A DNA stretch of 64,000 bases, from NCBI GenBank assembly GCA_963842235.1, contig CAWJFT010000001.1, positions 62,001 to 126,000 of the forward strand, written 5' to 3'. The position numbers and the translations under genes are program-made. Source of the DNA: JACDAN01 sp963842235 (GTDB taxonomy: Bacteria; Actinomycetota; Thermoleophilia; Gaiellales; Gaiellaceae). Of the stretch, positions 35,580-44,573 are shown piece by piece. The notes below the pieces were generated by a model, which saw nothing but the letters and a program-made list of their open reading frames with translations, was not told the DNA's origin and searched no databases. Numbering within the stretch: the first letter of the stretch is position 1; every line of letters starts with the position of its first letter.

Positions 35580-38141
35580 ATGTTCAGCCGCCGCCGCCTA
35601 ACCCTCATCGCCGCCGCCGTGGCCTGCCTACTCCCGGCCGCGGGCGCCTCGGCCGACCCACTCAACACATTCAGCGCCATAGCAGCGCCTTCGCACGTGA
35701 AGCCGTCGAGCTCAATGTCTTTCACGGTCATGCTGACCAACGATCCCGCGTCGCCTGACTCCGCCCATCGGGCGACGGTCGCCATCCCATCTGGCTTCTC
35801 AGTTGCGGCACCCAGCGTGCAGGCGACGACGACGGCCGCCGGCTCTTGCGGCGTCTTCACCTGGGTGGCGGACGGCGAGCTGATCGCCGATCAGAAGATC
35901 AACCTCAAGCGGCCCGGCGCAGACAACACGGCGCTGTGCCCGGGCGCGACACTGACCGTGGCCTTCACCGCCACGTCTGGCGCCGCGGAAGGAACCTACC
36001 CATGGACGAGCGTACTTTTCCGAGGCGCCAACGACGTGTTCACGTTGACCGGCTCCCAGCCGAGCGTGATCGTCGACGGCACCGCTCCGACGGTCGGGCT
36101 CACCGGAAAGCCGAACAATCCGAGCAACGATGCGTCGCCGAACTTCGCGTTCTCGGCGAGCGAGACCTCGACGTTCGAATGCAAGCTCGATGCTGCGGCC
36201 TTCACGGCGTGCACATCACCACGGGGCTACACCGGCATGACGGACGGCTCGCACATGTTCACGGTGAGAGGGACCGACACCGCCGGCAATACGGGCGAGG
36301 CGAGCTACACCTGGACGGTCGACACGGTCGCGCCGACGGCCTCGATCGGCACTAAGCCGAGCAATCCGAGCGCCGACACGTCGCCGGGCTTCGCGTTCTC
36401 GGCGAGCGAGACCTCGACGTTCCAATGCAAGCTCGATGCTGCGGCCTTCGCGGCGTGCGCGTCACCACGGGGCTACACCGGCGTGACGGACGGCTCGCAC
36501 ACGTTCACGGTCAGGGCGATCGATGCGGCCGGAAACCCTGGAGTCGCGACCTACATATGGGACATCGATACCGTCGCACCGGCGGTCACGATCACTGGGC
36601 AGCCGACCAACCCCAGCAATGTCAAGTCACCGAGCTTCTCCTTCACGGCCGAGCCAAACGCGACGGTCGAGTGCAAGCTCGACCAAGGAGCCGTCGAGCC
36701 GTGTTCCTCTCCGAAGACCTACAGCAACCTGGCCGACGGGGCGCACGCCTTCGCGGTCCGGGCCAAGGACGCGGCGGGCAACACGGCAACGAGAACGTAT
36801 TCGTGGGCAGTCGATACAGCTGCCCCGACGACGACGATCGGGACGAAGCCCGCGACGCTGAGCAACGACGCAACGCCAAGCTTCGGCTTCACGGCGAGCG
36901 AGCCTGCGACGTTCCAGTGCAAGCTGGACGGCGAGCCCTTCGCAGCCTGTGCCACTCCCAAGACCTACACCACGGTCGCCGACGGCGCCCACAGCTTCGC
37001 CGTTAGGGCGATCGACACCGCCGGCAACATCGGCGCATCCGCCAGTTACGGCTGGACGATCGACACGTTTGCGCCCACGACCACGATCACGCAGAAACCC
37101 GCCAGCCTGAGTAGCACGAGCTCTGCCACCTTCGCTTTCGCGGCGAGCGAGGCCGGCAGCGCCTTCGCCTGCCGCCTGGACAACGGCAGCTTCTCGTCCT
37201 GCGCCTCGCCGAACACCTACACCAATCTCTCCGATGGGTCGCACACCTTCGCGGTCAGGGCGACTGACGCGGCCGGCAACACGGGGCCGGACGTCGCGTA
37301 CGGTTGGACGATCGAAACTCGCTCACCGACGGCGGCCTTGACGTTGGCGCCGGCGGGTCTGAGCAACAGCCGGTCGGCGACATTCGGGTTCTCTGCCGAC
37401 GAGCCAGCGACGTTCGAGTGCAACCTGGATCAGCGCGGCTTCGAGCCATGCAGTTCGCCGGCGACCTACGACGGACTGGGTGACGGCCAACACGGCTTCA
37501 GCGTCCGCGCGCGCGACGCGGTCGGCAACTTCAGCGCTCCAGTCTCGCAGTCCTGGACGATCGACGCGACGGCGCCCGAGACGACGATCTCCTCGGTGCC
37601 GAAGTCCGGGACGGCGACTTCGGCGACCTTCGCATTCTCGGCGACCGAGGGTGGGACGTTCGAGTGCAGGCTCGACGGTGCGCCGTTCGCTGTCTGCGCC
37701 TCACCGAAGAGCTACAACCCCCTCCGCCCGGGCGACCATCGGTTCGAGGTCCGCGCAGTGGATGCCGCCGGGAACGCCGACCCGACTCCGGCGCTCCACA
37801 CGTGGAAGATCGACGCACCGCTGCGCAAGCTCACTTCCACAGCTCTCCTCTCGCCGACCGCTGGAGCCCGCGTCAAGCGTCCTCCGCTCCTGGTCTGGAA
37901 GCGCGTCGCTCGCGCCGGGTACTACAACGTTCAGGTGTACCGCGGAAAGGTGAAGGTCTTCAGCAGGTGGCCGATCCGGACACGGCTCCAGATGAAGTCG
38001 CGCTGGAGGTTCCAGGGCCGCATGCGGAAGCTGACCCCGGGAACGTACCGGTGGTACGTCTGGCCGGGCTACGGCGCTCCGGCCGCGCGCCGTTACGGGT
38101 CGCTGCTCGGCCAGAGCACCTTCGTCGTCGCCAAGCGCTGA
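35580..38141 (+). CDS. secreted protein with seven Ig-like repeats
   Basis: 853 aa. The ATG at 35580 has AAGGAAGGGG upstream. Signal peptide: RLTLIAAAVACLLPAAGASA. Residues ~27-165 form a leading beta domain. Seven repeats of about 82 aa follow, each with a start like VAPTASIGTKPSNPS, a centre FECKLDAAAF--C-SPRGYT and an end DGSHTFTVRAIDAAGN. The paired Cys per repeat suggests a disulfide in each domain. The last ~100 residues are basic (KVFSRWPIRTRL, RMRKLTPGTYRWYVW) and may bind the envelope. It is likely co-transcribed with the proline-rich protein. Confidence 0.85.
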   Translation: MFSRRRLTLIAAAVACLLPAAGASADPLNTFSAIAAPSHVKPSSSMSFTVMLTNDPASPDSAHRATVAIPSGFSVAAPSVQATTTAAGSCGVFTWVADGELIADQKINLKRPGADNTALCPGATLTVAFTATSGAAEGTYPWTSVLFRGANDVFTLTGSQPSVIVDGTAPTVGLTGKPNNPSNDASPNFAFSASETSTFECKLDAAAFTACTSPRGYTGMTDGSHMFTVRGTDTAGNTGEASYTWTVDTVAPTASIGTKPSNPSADTSPGFAFSASETSTFQCKLDAAAFAACASPRGYTGVTDGSHTFTVRAIDAAGNPGVATYIWDIDTVAPAVTITGQPTNPSNVKSPSFSFTAEPNATVECKLDQGAVEPCSSPKTYSNLADGAHAFAVRAKDAAGNTATRTYSWAVDTAAPTTTIGTKPATLSNDATPSFGFTASEPATFQCKLDGEPFAACATPKTYTTVADGAHSFAVRAIDTAGNIGASASYGWTIDTFAPTTTITQKPASLSSTSSATFAFAASEAGSAFACRLDNGSFSSCASPNTYTNLSDGSHTFAVRATDAAGNTGPDVAYGWTIETRSPTAALTLAPAGLSNSRSATFGFSADEPATFECNLDQRGFEPCSSPATYDGLGDGQHGFSVRARDAVGNFSAPVSQSWTIDATAPETTISSVPKSGTATSATFAFSATEGGTFECRLDGAPFAVCASPKSYNPLRPGDHRFEVRAVDAAGNADPTPALHTWKIDAPLRKLTSTALLSPTAGARVKRPPLLVWKRVARAGYYNVQVYRGKVKVFSRWPIRTRLQMKSRWRFQGRMRKLTPGTYRWYVWPGYGAPAARRYGSLLGQSTFVVAKR

Positions 38142-38155
38142 ACCGAAGCCAGACT

Positions 38156-38812
38156 GTGTCGGTGACGACGCAGCCGCCGCTCTACGGTCCGGAACAGTCG
38201 CGCTTCGCCCGCTACCTCGAGCGCCGGGAGCAACGGAAGCCCGATCTCCTGGCCCGGGAGCACCGTCGCGGATTGCTCGCAGGGCTGCAGGGGCAAGTGC
38301 TCGAGGTCGGCTGCGGCGACGGACGAGCGTTCGAGCTCTATCCGCCTGACGTGACCGGCGTCGTCGGGGTCGAGCCCGATTCCACCGCGCGAGCGGTCGC
38401 GGAGGAGCGGGCGCGCGAAGCGGAGGTCAGGATCGACGTCGTCGATGGGACTGCCGAAGCGCTACCGGTAGAGGATGGAGCATTCGACGCCGTGGTCGCC
38501 GTCTGGGTCCTCTGCAGCGTCCGCGACCTAGCCGCCGCGCTCGCCGAAATGCACCGCGTCGTCAGACCGGGGGGTGAGCTCCGGTTCTACGAGCACGTCC
38601 GGTCCGAGAATGCGGCGTTCCGCTGGTTTCAGAGAACGATCGATGGGCTGTTCTGGACGCGGGCGCTCGGCGGCTGCGTCACTACGCGCGACTCGACGGC
38701 GGCGATCAAGGCCGCGGGCTTCGAGATCGTCGAGCTCGAACGAGGCTTCCACTCGTCGTCGCTTCTGACGATCACATCCGCGCCGTACGTGATCGGTACG
38801 GCGCGACGCTAG
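38156..38812 (+). CDS. class I SAM-dependent methyltransferase
   Basis: 218 aa from the GTG at 38156 (a second GTG at 38162 is possible), 14 bp after the Ig-repeat gene. Motif I is VLEVGCGDGRAFEL, the acidic residue of motif II is in VVGVEPDSTARAV, then DGTAEALPVEDGAFDAVVAV and RPGGELRFYEHVR. This matches the Methyltransf_11 (UbiE-like) group, with the closing AGFEIVELERGF. The methyl acceptor is unknown. Its stop interlocks with the convergent YCF48-like gene in CTAG. Confidence 0.9.
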   Translation: MSVTTQPPLYGPEQSRFARYLERREQRKPDLLAREHRRGLLAGLQGQVLEVGCGDGRAFELYPPDVTGVVGVEPDSTARAVAEERAREAEVRIDVVDGTAEALPVEDGAFDAVVAVWVLCSVRDLAAALAEMHRVVRPGGELRFYEHVRSENAAFRWFQRTIDGLFWTRALGGCVTTRDSTAAIKAAGFEIVELERGFHSSSLLTITSAPYVIGTARR

Positions 38813-39859
38813 TCGTCGGTCACAAGGTACGCGACGCGGCCGTCCGCCCCGGAGGCCCAGCAGGTGCCGTGGACACAGTCCACCGTGTGCAGGCTGCCCG
38901 TGTCGAACGGCTCCCAGGAGCGACCGCCGTTCGTGCTGACGTCGCTGCCGGTCGGTCCGACGGCGATCGCGGTCCGCTTGTTCAGCCAGCTGGCGCCTGA
39001 GCGGTACTGGTTCGGGGCGTCGGAGACGAGGTCCCACGAGCGGCCGCCGTCCTTCGTGAGGGCGAGGGCGTCCGGTGACGCTTCCGGCGTGTCGAGGTCG
39101 CCGCCGACGGCGAGCCCATCATCCAGGTTGCGGAACGCAAGCGCGAAAATCCCCGCGGCGGGACCGCTGTGCATCGGCGTGGAGCTCACCTGCCAGCTCC
39201 TGCCACGGTCGTTCGACCGGAAGACGCGCGCTTCGGCGGCGCCGCCCGTGCCGAACCAGGCATGGCGACTTCCGAAGGATGTGAGGCACTGGCCGCTCGC
39301 CGCGAACGCGAACTCGCCCGCCAGCGCCGGCGGCATGTCCGGGATCGAGCACCCGCCAGCTGTGGCCGCCGTCCTCGGTCGCGATGATCCTGAAGGCGCC
39401 GTTGACGGGATCCGAGAGCGCGAGCCCATGGCGACGATCGAAGAACGTCATGCAGTCGTAGAAGGCGTTTGGGTCGTCGTTCTGGAACGCCAGCTGCCAG
39501 TGCGCGCCCGCGTCCGAGGTCACGTAGACCCGGGAATCGGTCGGGGTTGGGGACGGGATCGAGAGGATCACGGCGTGGTTCCGGTCGAACGCCTCGATAT
39601 CCCGGAACTGGAGCTCATCCGTGCCCGGCGGTCCAACCTGAGCCCACGTGGCGCCTCGGTTGACGGTTCGGAGGACGGTGCCGAGGCTGCCGCTCGCCCA
39701 GACCGTCTTCGCGTTTACCGCGGACAACCCGCGCAAGCTCGCCGTCGAGCCGGTCGGCGTGTCCTGCCACGCGAAGTCCTCGTCGTGGCCCCAGGCAAAG
39801 GCCAGCGAGGTGGAGGTGAGCGCCAAGACTGCGACGAGAAGCGAGATCCGCTTCAGCAC
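38809..39859 (-). CDS. secreted YCF48/BNR-like beta-propeller protein (frameshifted)
   Basis: About 349 aa after removing one base from the GGG at 39341-39343. GTG start at 39859 with signal peptide ISLLVAVLALTSTSLAFA. Repeated BNR-type motifs: TVNRGATWAQVG, TSDAGAHWQLAF, TEDGGHSWRVLD, SNDRGRSWQVSS, TKDGGRSWDLVS and STNGGRSWEPF, the pattern of photosystem II stability factor-like propellers. There is no photosynthesis context, so the name should not be taken as function. The two halves join in frame within RVLDPDMPPA. Confidence 0.82.
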
Positions 39860-39963
39860 AGCGCGGAACCTACACCGCCGCGCGCCCGTGTGACGCAGTT
39901 GACACTTCTTTCGTCGTTCGCTTGAACGACAGCGCCGGCAGCTCTTCCTACGCTCGATGCACG

Positions 39964-40305
39964 ATGAGGCGCAGGAGACGATTCACCATTCTTCGCATCG
40001 CACTCGGATTCGCGATCGCGGCGATGCTGCCCGTGGCAGCGCAGGCGAAGCCGCAGCCGGCCTGGCCCGACGTCGAAGAGCACGGCAGCTACCAGCTGGG
40101 GCCGGGTGATGTCCCCTATCTCGACGAGACGCTTCATCCCCGGAGCCCGACTCCGAGGCCCATCGTGAGCGACGACGGCGGCGCGAGCCTCGACCTGAAC
40201 GTCTACACGGTGACCGGGTTGGGCCTGGCACTCGTCTTGGCGCTGGGTCTCGGGATGGGGCTGACGGTCTGGTACTACCGCCGCACGAATCTTTCGCCTG
40301 TTTAG
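39964..40305 (+). CDS. small secreted/anchored protein with C-terminal TM
   Basis: 113 aa from the ATG at 39964 (MRRRRRFTILRIALGFAIAA); an in-frame start at 39922 would precede the signal with polar residues. The signal peptide ends near AQAKPQ. The middle is Pro/Asp rich (YQLGPGDVPYLDETLHP). A C-terminal segment (GLGLALVLALGLGMGLTVWYY) with basic end RRTNLSPV should anchor it in the membrane. No family recognised. Its stop interlocks with the cupin stop (TTAG). Confidence 0.68.
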   Translation: MRRRRRFTILRIALGFAIAAMLPVAAQAKPQPAWPDVEEHGSYQLGPGDVPYLDETLHPRSPTPRPIVSDDGGASLDLNVYTVTGLGLALVLALGLGMGLTVWYYRRTNLSPV

Positions 40306-40667
40306 TGCTCGGCGGCTTCGGCCTCGGCCTTCGTCCGGTGCACGGTCCCGTCGGGATGCTCCGGCGGCGCATAGGTGGTCACGAGGCGTAACGGGTCCGA
40401 GCCCGTGTTGATGAAGTTGTGCAGCGTCCCGGCGGGGACGAAGACCATGTCGCCGGGCCCCGCCTTGCCGGACTGGCCGTCCAGCACCGCCTCACACTCG
40501 CCCTCGACGAAGAAGAGGATCTGATCGCCCTCGTGCGTCTCCTCGCCGATGTCCTCCCCGGGCTGGATCGTCATGACGACGACCTGGGCATGCTCGCCCG
40601 TCACGACGGTCTGGCGGAAGTAGTCGTTCTGCCGCGCGAGCTCGGCGTAGTTCTTGACCGCGTCCAT
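40302..40667 (-). CDS. single-domain cupin protein
   Basis: 121 aa. Cupin motif 1 around PGEDIGEETHEGDQILFFVE (one His, one Glu of the usual set kept) and motif 2 GPGDMVFVPAGTLHNFINTG with its metal His. The start MDAVKNYAELARQNDYFRQT matches a widespread group of small cupins thought to bind a metal and act as isomerases or stress proteins. It lies divergent to the LysE exporter with 17 bp between starts. Confidence 0.88.
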   Translation of the reverse strand: MDAVKNYAELARQNDYFRQTVVTGEHAQVVVMTIQPGEDIGEETHEGDQILFFVEGECEAVLDGQSGKAGPGDMVFVPAGTLHNFINTGSDPLRLVTTYAPPEHPDGTVHRTKAEAEAAEH

Positions 40668-40684
40668 TCCGGCAAGCTTACGAC

Positions 40685-41308
40685 GTGCCGGACCTCAGCA
40701 CGCTCGCGTTGTTCGCCGCCGCGGCGCTCGCGCTCGCCGTGGTTCCCGGCCCCGCCGTGCTCTACATCGTCGCGCGGAGCGTCGACCAGGGCCGGCTTGC
40801 AGGGCTCGTCTCCGCTCTCGGGATCGGCGTCGGCAGCCTCGTGCACGTCACCGCGGCGACGATCGGGCTCTCCTCGCTGCTTGCCTCCTCCGCCACGGCG
40901 TTCACGATCGTCAAGTACGCCGGCGCCGCGTATTTGATCCTGCTCGGGATCCATCGACTGCTGACGCGCGAGGAGGTGGCGGAGGTCGCCGCCAGGCCTC
41001 CCAGAGCTCTGGGCAAGATCTTTCGCGACGGCGTCGTCGTGAACGTGCTGAACCCGAAGACCGCGCTCTTCTTCCTGGCCTTCCTGCCGCAGTTCGTCGA
41101 CCCGGACAAGGGCGCTGCGACGCTGCAGATTCTCGTGCTCGGCTTGATCTTCACGGTCATCGCGTTGTCCTCTGACTCGCTGTGGGCGCTTGCCGCGGGC
41201 ACGGTCGGTGGATGGCTGCGCGGGAGCCGCTGGTATCTGGGCGTCAAGCGCTGGGTGACCGGGACTGCCCTCGTCGTGCTGGGCGCGTCGGCGACTCGGG
41301 CGAGCTAG
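40685..41308 (+). CDS. LysE/RhtB family exporter
   Basis: 207 aa with six hydrophobic segments. The N-terminal LALAVVPGPAVLYIVARSVDQG is the LysE family signature (GP--V------QG), and the central FRDGVVVNVLNPKTALFFLAFLPQF carries the conserved NP-K-FF motif. It should export an amino acid or analogue across the inner membrane. The last 65 bp overlap, on the opposite strand, the 3' end of the MarR gene, so the pair could regulate each other. Confidence 0.92.
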   Translation: MPDLSTLALFAAAALALAVVPGPAVLYIVARSVDQGRLAGLVSALGIGVGSLVHVTAATIGLSSLLASSATAFTIVKYAGAAYLILLGIHRLLTREEVAEVAARPPRALGKIFRDGVVVNVLNPKTALFFLAFLPQFVDPDKGAATLQILVLGLIFTVIALSSDSLWALAAGTVGGWLRGSRWYLGVKRWVTGTALVVLGASATRAS

Positions 41309-41735
41309 CCTCGAGCTCGCTGTCAATCGCCTCTCCGAGCTCGGTGAGCGCGTCACGAAGCGCGCCGACGCGGCGTTTGCCGAGACGCGCCTCGACGGCG
41401 AGGGCCCGTTCGCGGAACGCCGGTCGCGCGCGCGCCAGGAGCCGCTCCCCGGCCGGCGTCAACCGTAGGAGGAAGGAACGGCGGTCTTCCGGGTGCGGAA
41501 TCCGCTCCGCGTGGCCGCGCCGCTCTAGGCGGCGGGTCCGGAAGAGCGCGGTGGAGAGCGGCATGCCCAGCTCTCGAGCCAGCTCGGTCGGGGTCAGGGG
41601 GCCTTCGACGCCGACGTAGACGTACAGCGGGTAGTCCTCCGGCGGCAGGTCCGTGCCTTCTAGCGCCGCCTCGATCAGGCGCTCGCGCTTCTGGTTCGCG
41701 GCGAAGACGTCGAGAAGGATTGTCCTCTGGGCCAT
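41244..41735 (-). CDS. MarR family transcriptional regulator
   Basis: 163 aa. Winged-helix DNA-binding core: PLTPTELARELGMPLSTALF (helix-turn-helix), RTRRLERRGHAERIPHPEDR then RSFLLRLTPAGERLL (wing), with dimerisation helices at both ends. The start MAQRTILLDVFAANQKRERL is at the ATG at 41735, next to an inverted repeat at 41741-41771 that is a likely operator. The C-terminal ~20 residues overlap the LysE gene antisense. Probable targets are itself and the divergent propeller gene. Confidence 0.9.
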   Translation of the reverse strand: MAQRTILLDVFAANQKRERLIEAALEGTDLPPEDYPLYVYVGVEGPLTPTELARELGMPLSTALFRTRRLERRGHAERIPHPEDRRSFLLRLTPAGERLLARARPAFRERALAVEARLGKRRVGALRDALTELGEAIDSELEASSPESPTRPARRGQSRSPSA

Positions 41736-41740
41736 GTACT

Positions 41741-41771
41741 ACAACCTTGTGGTAAAGTCGCGCAAGGTTGT
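41741..41771. promoter_or_regulatory. MarR-type operator candidate
   Basis: Perfect 9-bp inverted repeat ACAACCTTG (41741-41749) and CAAGGTTGT (41763-41771) with a 13-bp spacer. In addition TTGTGGTAA recurs in direct orientation 21 bp (two helical turns) apart. It sits between the MarR start at 41735 and the divergent gene start near 41770, the classic place for an autoregulated MarR site. Confidence 0.7.
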
Positions 41772-42706
41772 GGTAACTCTACGGGTCTCTGCGGCTGTCG
41801 GCGCTTTGTTGCTTATCGGCGCAGCGGTCGCGGTCGGGGCACCGCCTCGTGTTCAGGCGAGGATCGCGACACCGGGCCAGCCGATCGGAGTCGCGTACGC
41901 AGACGGTTCGGCCTGGGTGACGAGCTTCGACCGGAATGCCGTGTTGCGGGTCGACCGGGCAACGAACAAGATTGCCGCCACCGTGTCCGTCGGGGACGGG
42001 CCGATCGGCGTCGTCGGCGGCGCGGGCTCGATCTGGGTCGCGGACTGGAGCGGGGGCGCCGTCACACGCGTCGATCCGAGCGCCAACCGCTCCATTGCGA
42101 CGATCCCTGTCGGCCCCTCCGAAGGGCCTGAAGGCATGGCCTTCGGAGTCGGCGCAGTCTGGATCTCGCACAAGGAGGGCGCCGTCACGCGTATCGATCC
42201 GGGGTCGAACTCGATCGTGGCGCGGATCCCGTGTCAACCGCGAGGCCCGCTACCTCGCCGTCGGTGCGGGAGCCGTCTGGGTGACGAGCTTCGACCTTGG
42301 CACCGTCCAGCGCATCGATCCGGCGACGAACCGCGTCGTGAAGACGATCAGGCTCGGTTTCCTCTCGGGCCCGCAGGGCGTGGCCGTGCGCGGTTCGACC
42401 GTCTGGGTCGTCACCAACTCGAGCGGGAAGCTTGTCCGCATCAACGCGCGGACGAACCGCATCACCGCGCGGATCGCGCTGCCGGGCTTTCCGGGGCCGG
42501 AGGGGGCTGTGACCGACGGTCGAGCCGTCTGGATCTCCAACAACAGCGGCGGGTCGGTCAGCCGCTACGACATCCGGCGCCGCAAGGTCACCGGCACTCG
42601 GCGGACCGGAAGGCAACCGCGCGGCATCGCCTTGGGCGGGGGCTCGGTGTGGGTCGTGAACTCCGGTTCCGGAACACTCTCGCGCGTCGCCGCCTCGCTC
42701 CGCTGA
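41770..42706 (+). CDS. secreted YncE/Vgb-like beta-propeller protein (frameshifted)
   Basis: About 311 aa after dropping one base near 42231-42233. I take the GTG at 41770, just before the signal segment VSAAVGALLLIGAAVAVGA. Starts at 41749 or 41734 are possible but overlap the operator or the MarR start. Propeller repeats of about 42 aa: GSAWVTSFDRNAVLRVDRAT, GSIWVADWSGGAVTRVDP, GAVWVTSFDLGTVQRIDPAT and STVWVVTNSSGKLVRINA. Lactonase-like propellers of this type are often exported. Divergent from MarR, so likely its target. Confidence 0.78.
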
Positions 42707-42724
42707 ATCGGCAAGCTTCACCGA

Positions 42725-43189
42725 GTGCAGATCGTCGACGGCCACGTGGACGAGCACGTGCCCTCGGTGCGGGGGCTCTTCGAGGAGTACGCGGCCTCGC
42801 TCGGAGTCGATCTCGGCTTCCAGGACTTCGAGCGAGAGGTCGTGGAGCTGCCGGGCGAGTACGTCCCTCCCGGCGGGCGTCTCCTGCTCGCGCTCGATCC
42901 GGAGCCGGCCGGCTGCGTCGCCCTCCGCCCGTTCGAGCCCGGCGTCTGCGAGATGAAGCGGCTCTACGTGCGGCCGGCGCATCGCGGCTCAGGGCTCGGG
43001 CGAATCCTTGCCGAGGCGATCGTCGAGGCCGGGCGGGCCGCCGGCTACAAGCGCATGCGCCTCGACACCCTGCCGACGATGGAGGCGGCTCGGGCCCTCT
43101 ACCGCTCGCTCGGCTTCGAAGAGGTCGAGGCCTACCGCCATAACCCCATCCACGGCACCACCTACTTCGAGCGCAAGCTCAGGCGGTGA
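42725..43189 (+). CDS. GNAT family N-acetyltransferase
   Basis: 154 aa from a GTG start. GNAT motif A: CEMKRLYVRPAHRGSGLGRI (R-G-S-G-L-G acetyl-CoA loop) and motif B ARALYRSLGFEEVEAYRHNP. The closing PIHGTTYFERKL is typical of the group that includes small-molecule acetyltransferases. It lies 18 bp after the propeller gene on the same strand, and its last 11 bp overlap the convergent aminotransferase gene. In the amine-catabolism setting a polyamine acceptor is possible but unproven. Confidence 0.88.
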   Translation: MQIVDGHVDEHVPSVRGLFEEYAASLGVDLGFQDFEREVVELPGEYVPPGGRLLLALDPEPAGCVALRPFEPGVCEMKRLYVRPAHRGSGLGRILAEAIVEAGRAAGYKRMRLDTLPTMEAARALYRSLGFEEVEAYRHNPIHGTTYFERKLRR

Positions 43190-44573
43190 GGTCTGAGGCG
43201 AGCTCCTCGAAGACCGCGACGAACGCATCGGCGTCGGCGGCCTCCAGCGCGACGGAGAGCGTCCACTCCTCCTCGCGGCCCGGGGTCATGAAGATGTCCC
43301 GGTTGACGTTGTAGAGCCACGCGAGCTCGGTCAGCTCCACGTCCTGCTGCTGGCGGAACGAGGCGTAGTCGGTGATCCTCCCCGGTGCGAACGTGACACA
43401 GCCCTTCGAGCCGATCCCCACCGCGTAGCCCGGAAGGCCGTATCGCTCGATCACCGCCCGGCAGCCGGCAATGAGCCGGTCATCGATCGATTCGAGGTGC
43501 GGGTAGGCCTCGGGCGTCAGCACCTCGTCGAGAGTCGCCCGCGCGGCGGCCATCGACAGCGGATTGCCGTTGAAGGTGCCCACCTGGTGGACGCGGTCCT
43601 CCTCGACGACCGCCATCACCTCCTCCGTGCCGCCCACGGCCCCCGACGGAAGCCCCCCGCCGAGCGTCTTGGCAAGCGTGACGAGATCGGGCTGGATGCC
43701 GAAGCGCTCCGTCGCCCCGCCCGGCGCGACCGTCAGGCCCGTCTTCACCTCGTCGAAGATGAGCACGACGCCGCGCTTCTTCGTCTCCTCGCGAACCGCC
43801 TCGAGATAGCCCGGTTCCGGCAGGACGACGCCGATGTTCATCATCGCCGCCTCCATGATCAGGCAGGCAGGGAGCCGTCCCTCCTCCTCGAGCCGGTCGA
43901 GCCGGAGGCTGAAGGCCTCGGCGTCGTTGTACGGGACGGCCACCGTCAAATCGGCCACGGCTCGGGGCAGTCCCTCGCCGTAGGGCGTGGACGGAATGTC
44001 GAGCCGATCGGTCTCCTCCCAGTCCAGGCTCACCCCGACCGCGACCATGACGGCGTCGTGGTGTCCGTGGTAGGAGCCCAGGATCTTCAGCACCGTGTCG
44101 CGGCCGGTCGCGCCGCGGGCGATGCGGATCGCATCCATCGTCGCCTCGGTGCCGGAGTTCGTGAAGCGCCATTTGGGGAGCCCGAAGCGGCGCGCAAGCT
44201 CCTCGGCGACGAACGCGGCATCCTCCGTCGGGGCGGAGAAGTGGGAGCCGAGGCGGACGCGCTCGCTGACGGCTTTCACGATCGCAGGGTTCGCGTGGCC
44301 AACGACCATCGACCCGAAGCCGTTGTGGTAGTCGATCAGCTTGTGGCCGTCCGCGTCCCAGACGAACTGGCCCGCTCCTCGCGTTAGGAACATCGGCCAG
44401 GGCTCGCGCGCCTGGTAGCTCGAGGCGACTCCGTTGGGCATCGTCCGCCGGGCGCGCTCGAAGAGCTCGCGGGACTTCGGCGTCCGCTCGTTCAGCGTGT
44501 GTTCTTCCCGCTCGGTCAGCTCCCGGATCCGCGCGCGGTCGATGGTCGTCTCGACGGTCTCGTGAGTGGTCAT
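43179..44573 (-). CDS. class III PLP-dependent aminotransferase (HemL-like)
   Basis: 464 aa. PLP fold type I: FTNSGTEATMDAIRIARGAT, SYHGHHDAVMVAVG, IFDEVKTGLTVAPGGATERF and the Schiff-base Lys in VTLAKTLGGGLPSGAVGG. It resembles glutamate-1-semialdehyde aminomutase but has a longer N-terminus. It closes an operon of polyamine-type transporters instead of a haem locus, so an omega-aminotransferase acting on an amine or amino acid is more likely (inference from context). The ATG overlaps the potC1 stop (ATGA). Confidence 0.88.
   Translation of the reverse strand: MTTHETVETTIDRARIRELTEREEHTLNERTPKSRELFERARRTMPNGVASSYQAREPWPMFLTRGAGQFVWDADGHKLIDYHNGFGSMVVGHANPAIVKAVSERVRLGSHFSAPTEDAAFVAEELARRFGLPKWRFTNSGTEATMDAIRIARGATGRDTVLKILGSYHGHHDAVMVAVGVSLDWEETDRLDIPSTPYGEGLPRAVADLTVAVPYNDAEAFSLRLDRLEEEGRLPACLIMEAAMMNIGVVLPEPGYLEAVREETKKRGVVLIFDEVKTGLTVAPGGATERFGIQPDLVTLAKTLGGGLPSGAVGGTEEVMAVVEEDRVHQVGTFNGNPLSMAAARATLDEVLTPEAYPHLESIDDRLIAGCRAVIERYGLPGYAVGIGSKGCVTFAPGRITDYASFRQQQDVELTELAWLYNVNRDIFMTPGREEEWTLSVALEAADADAFVAVFEELASDLTA

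Noticed and set aside
43179..44573. True hemL (glutamate-1-semialdehyde aminomutase)
   Set aside because: Family resemblance only. It lies at the end of a polyamine-type operon with no other haem genes, so the symbol was not assigned.
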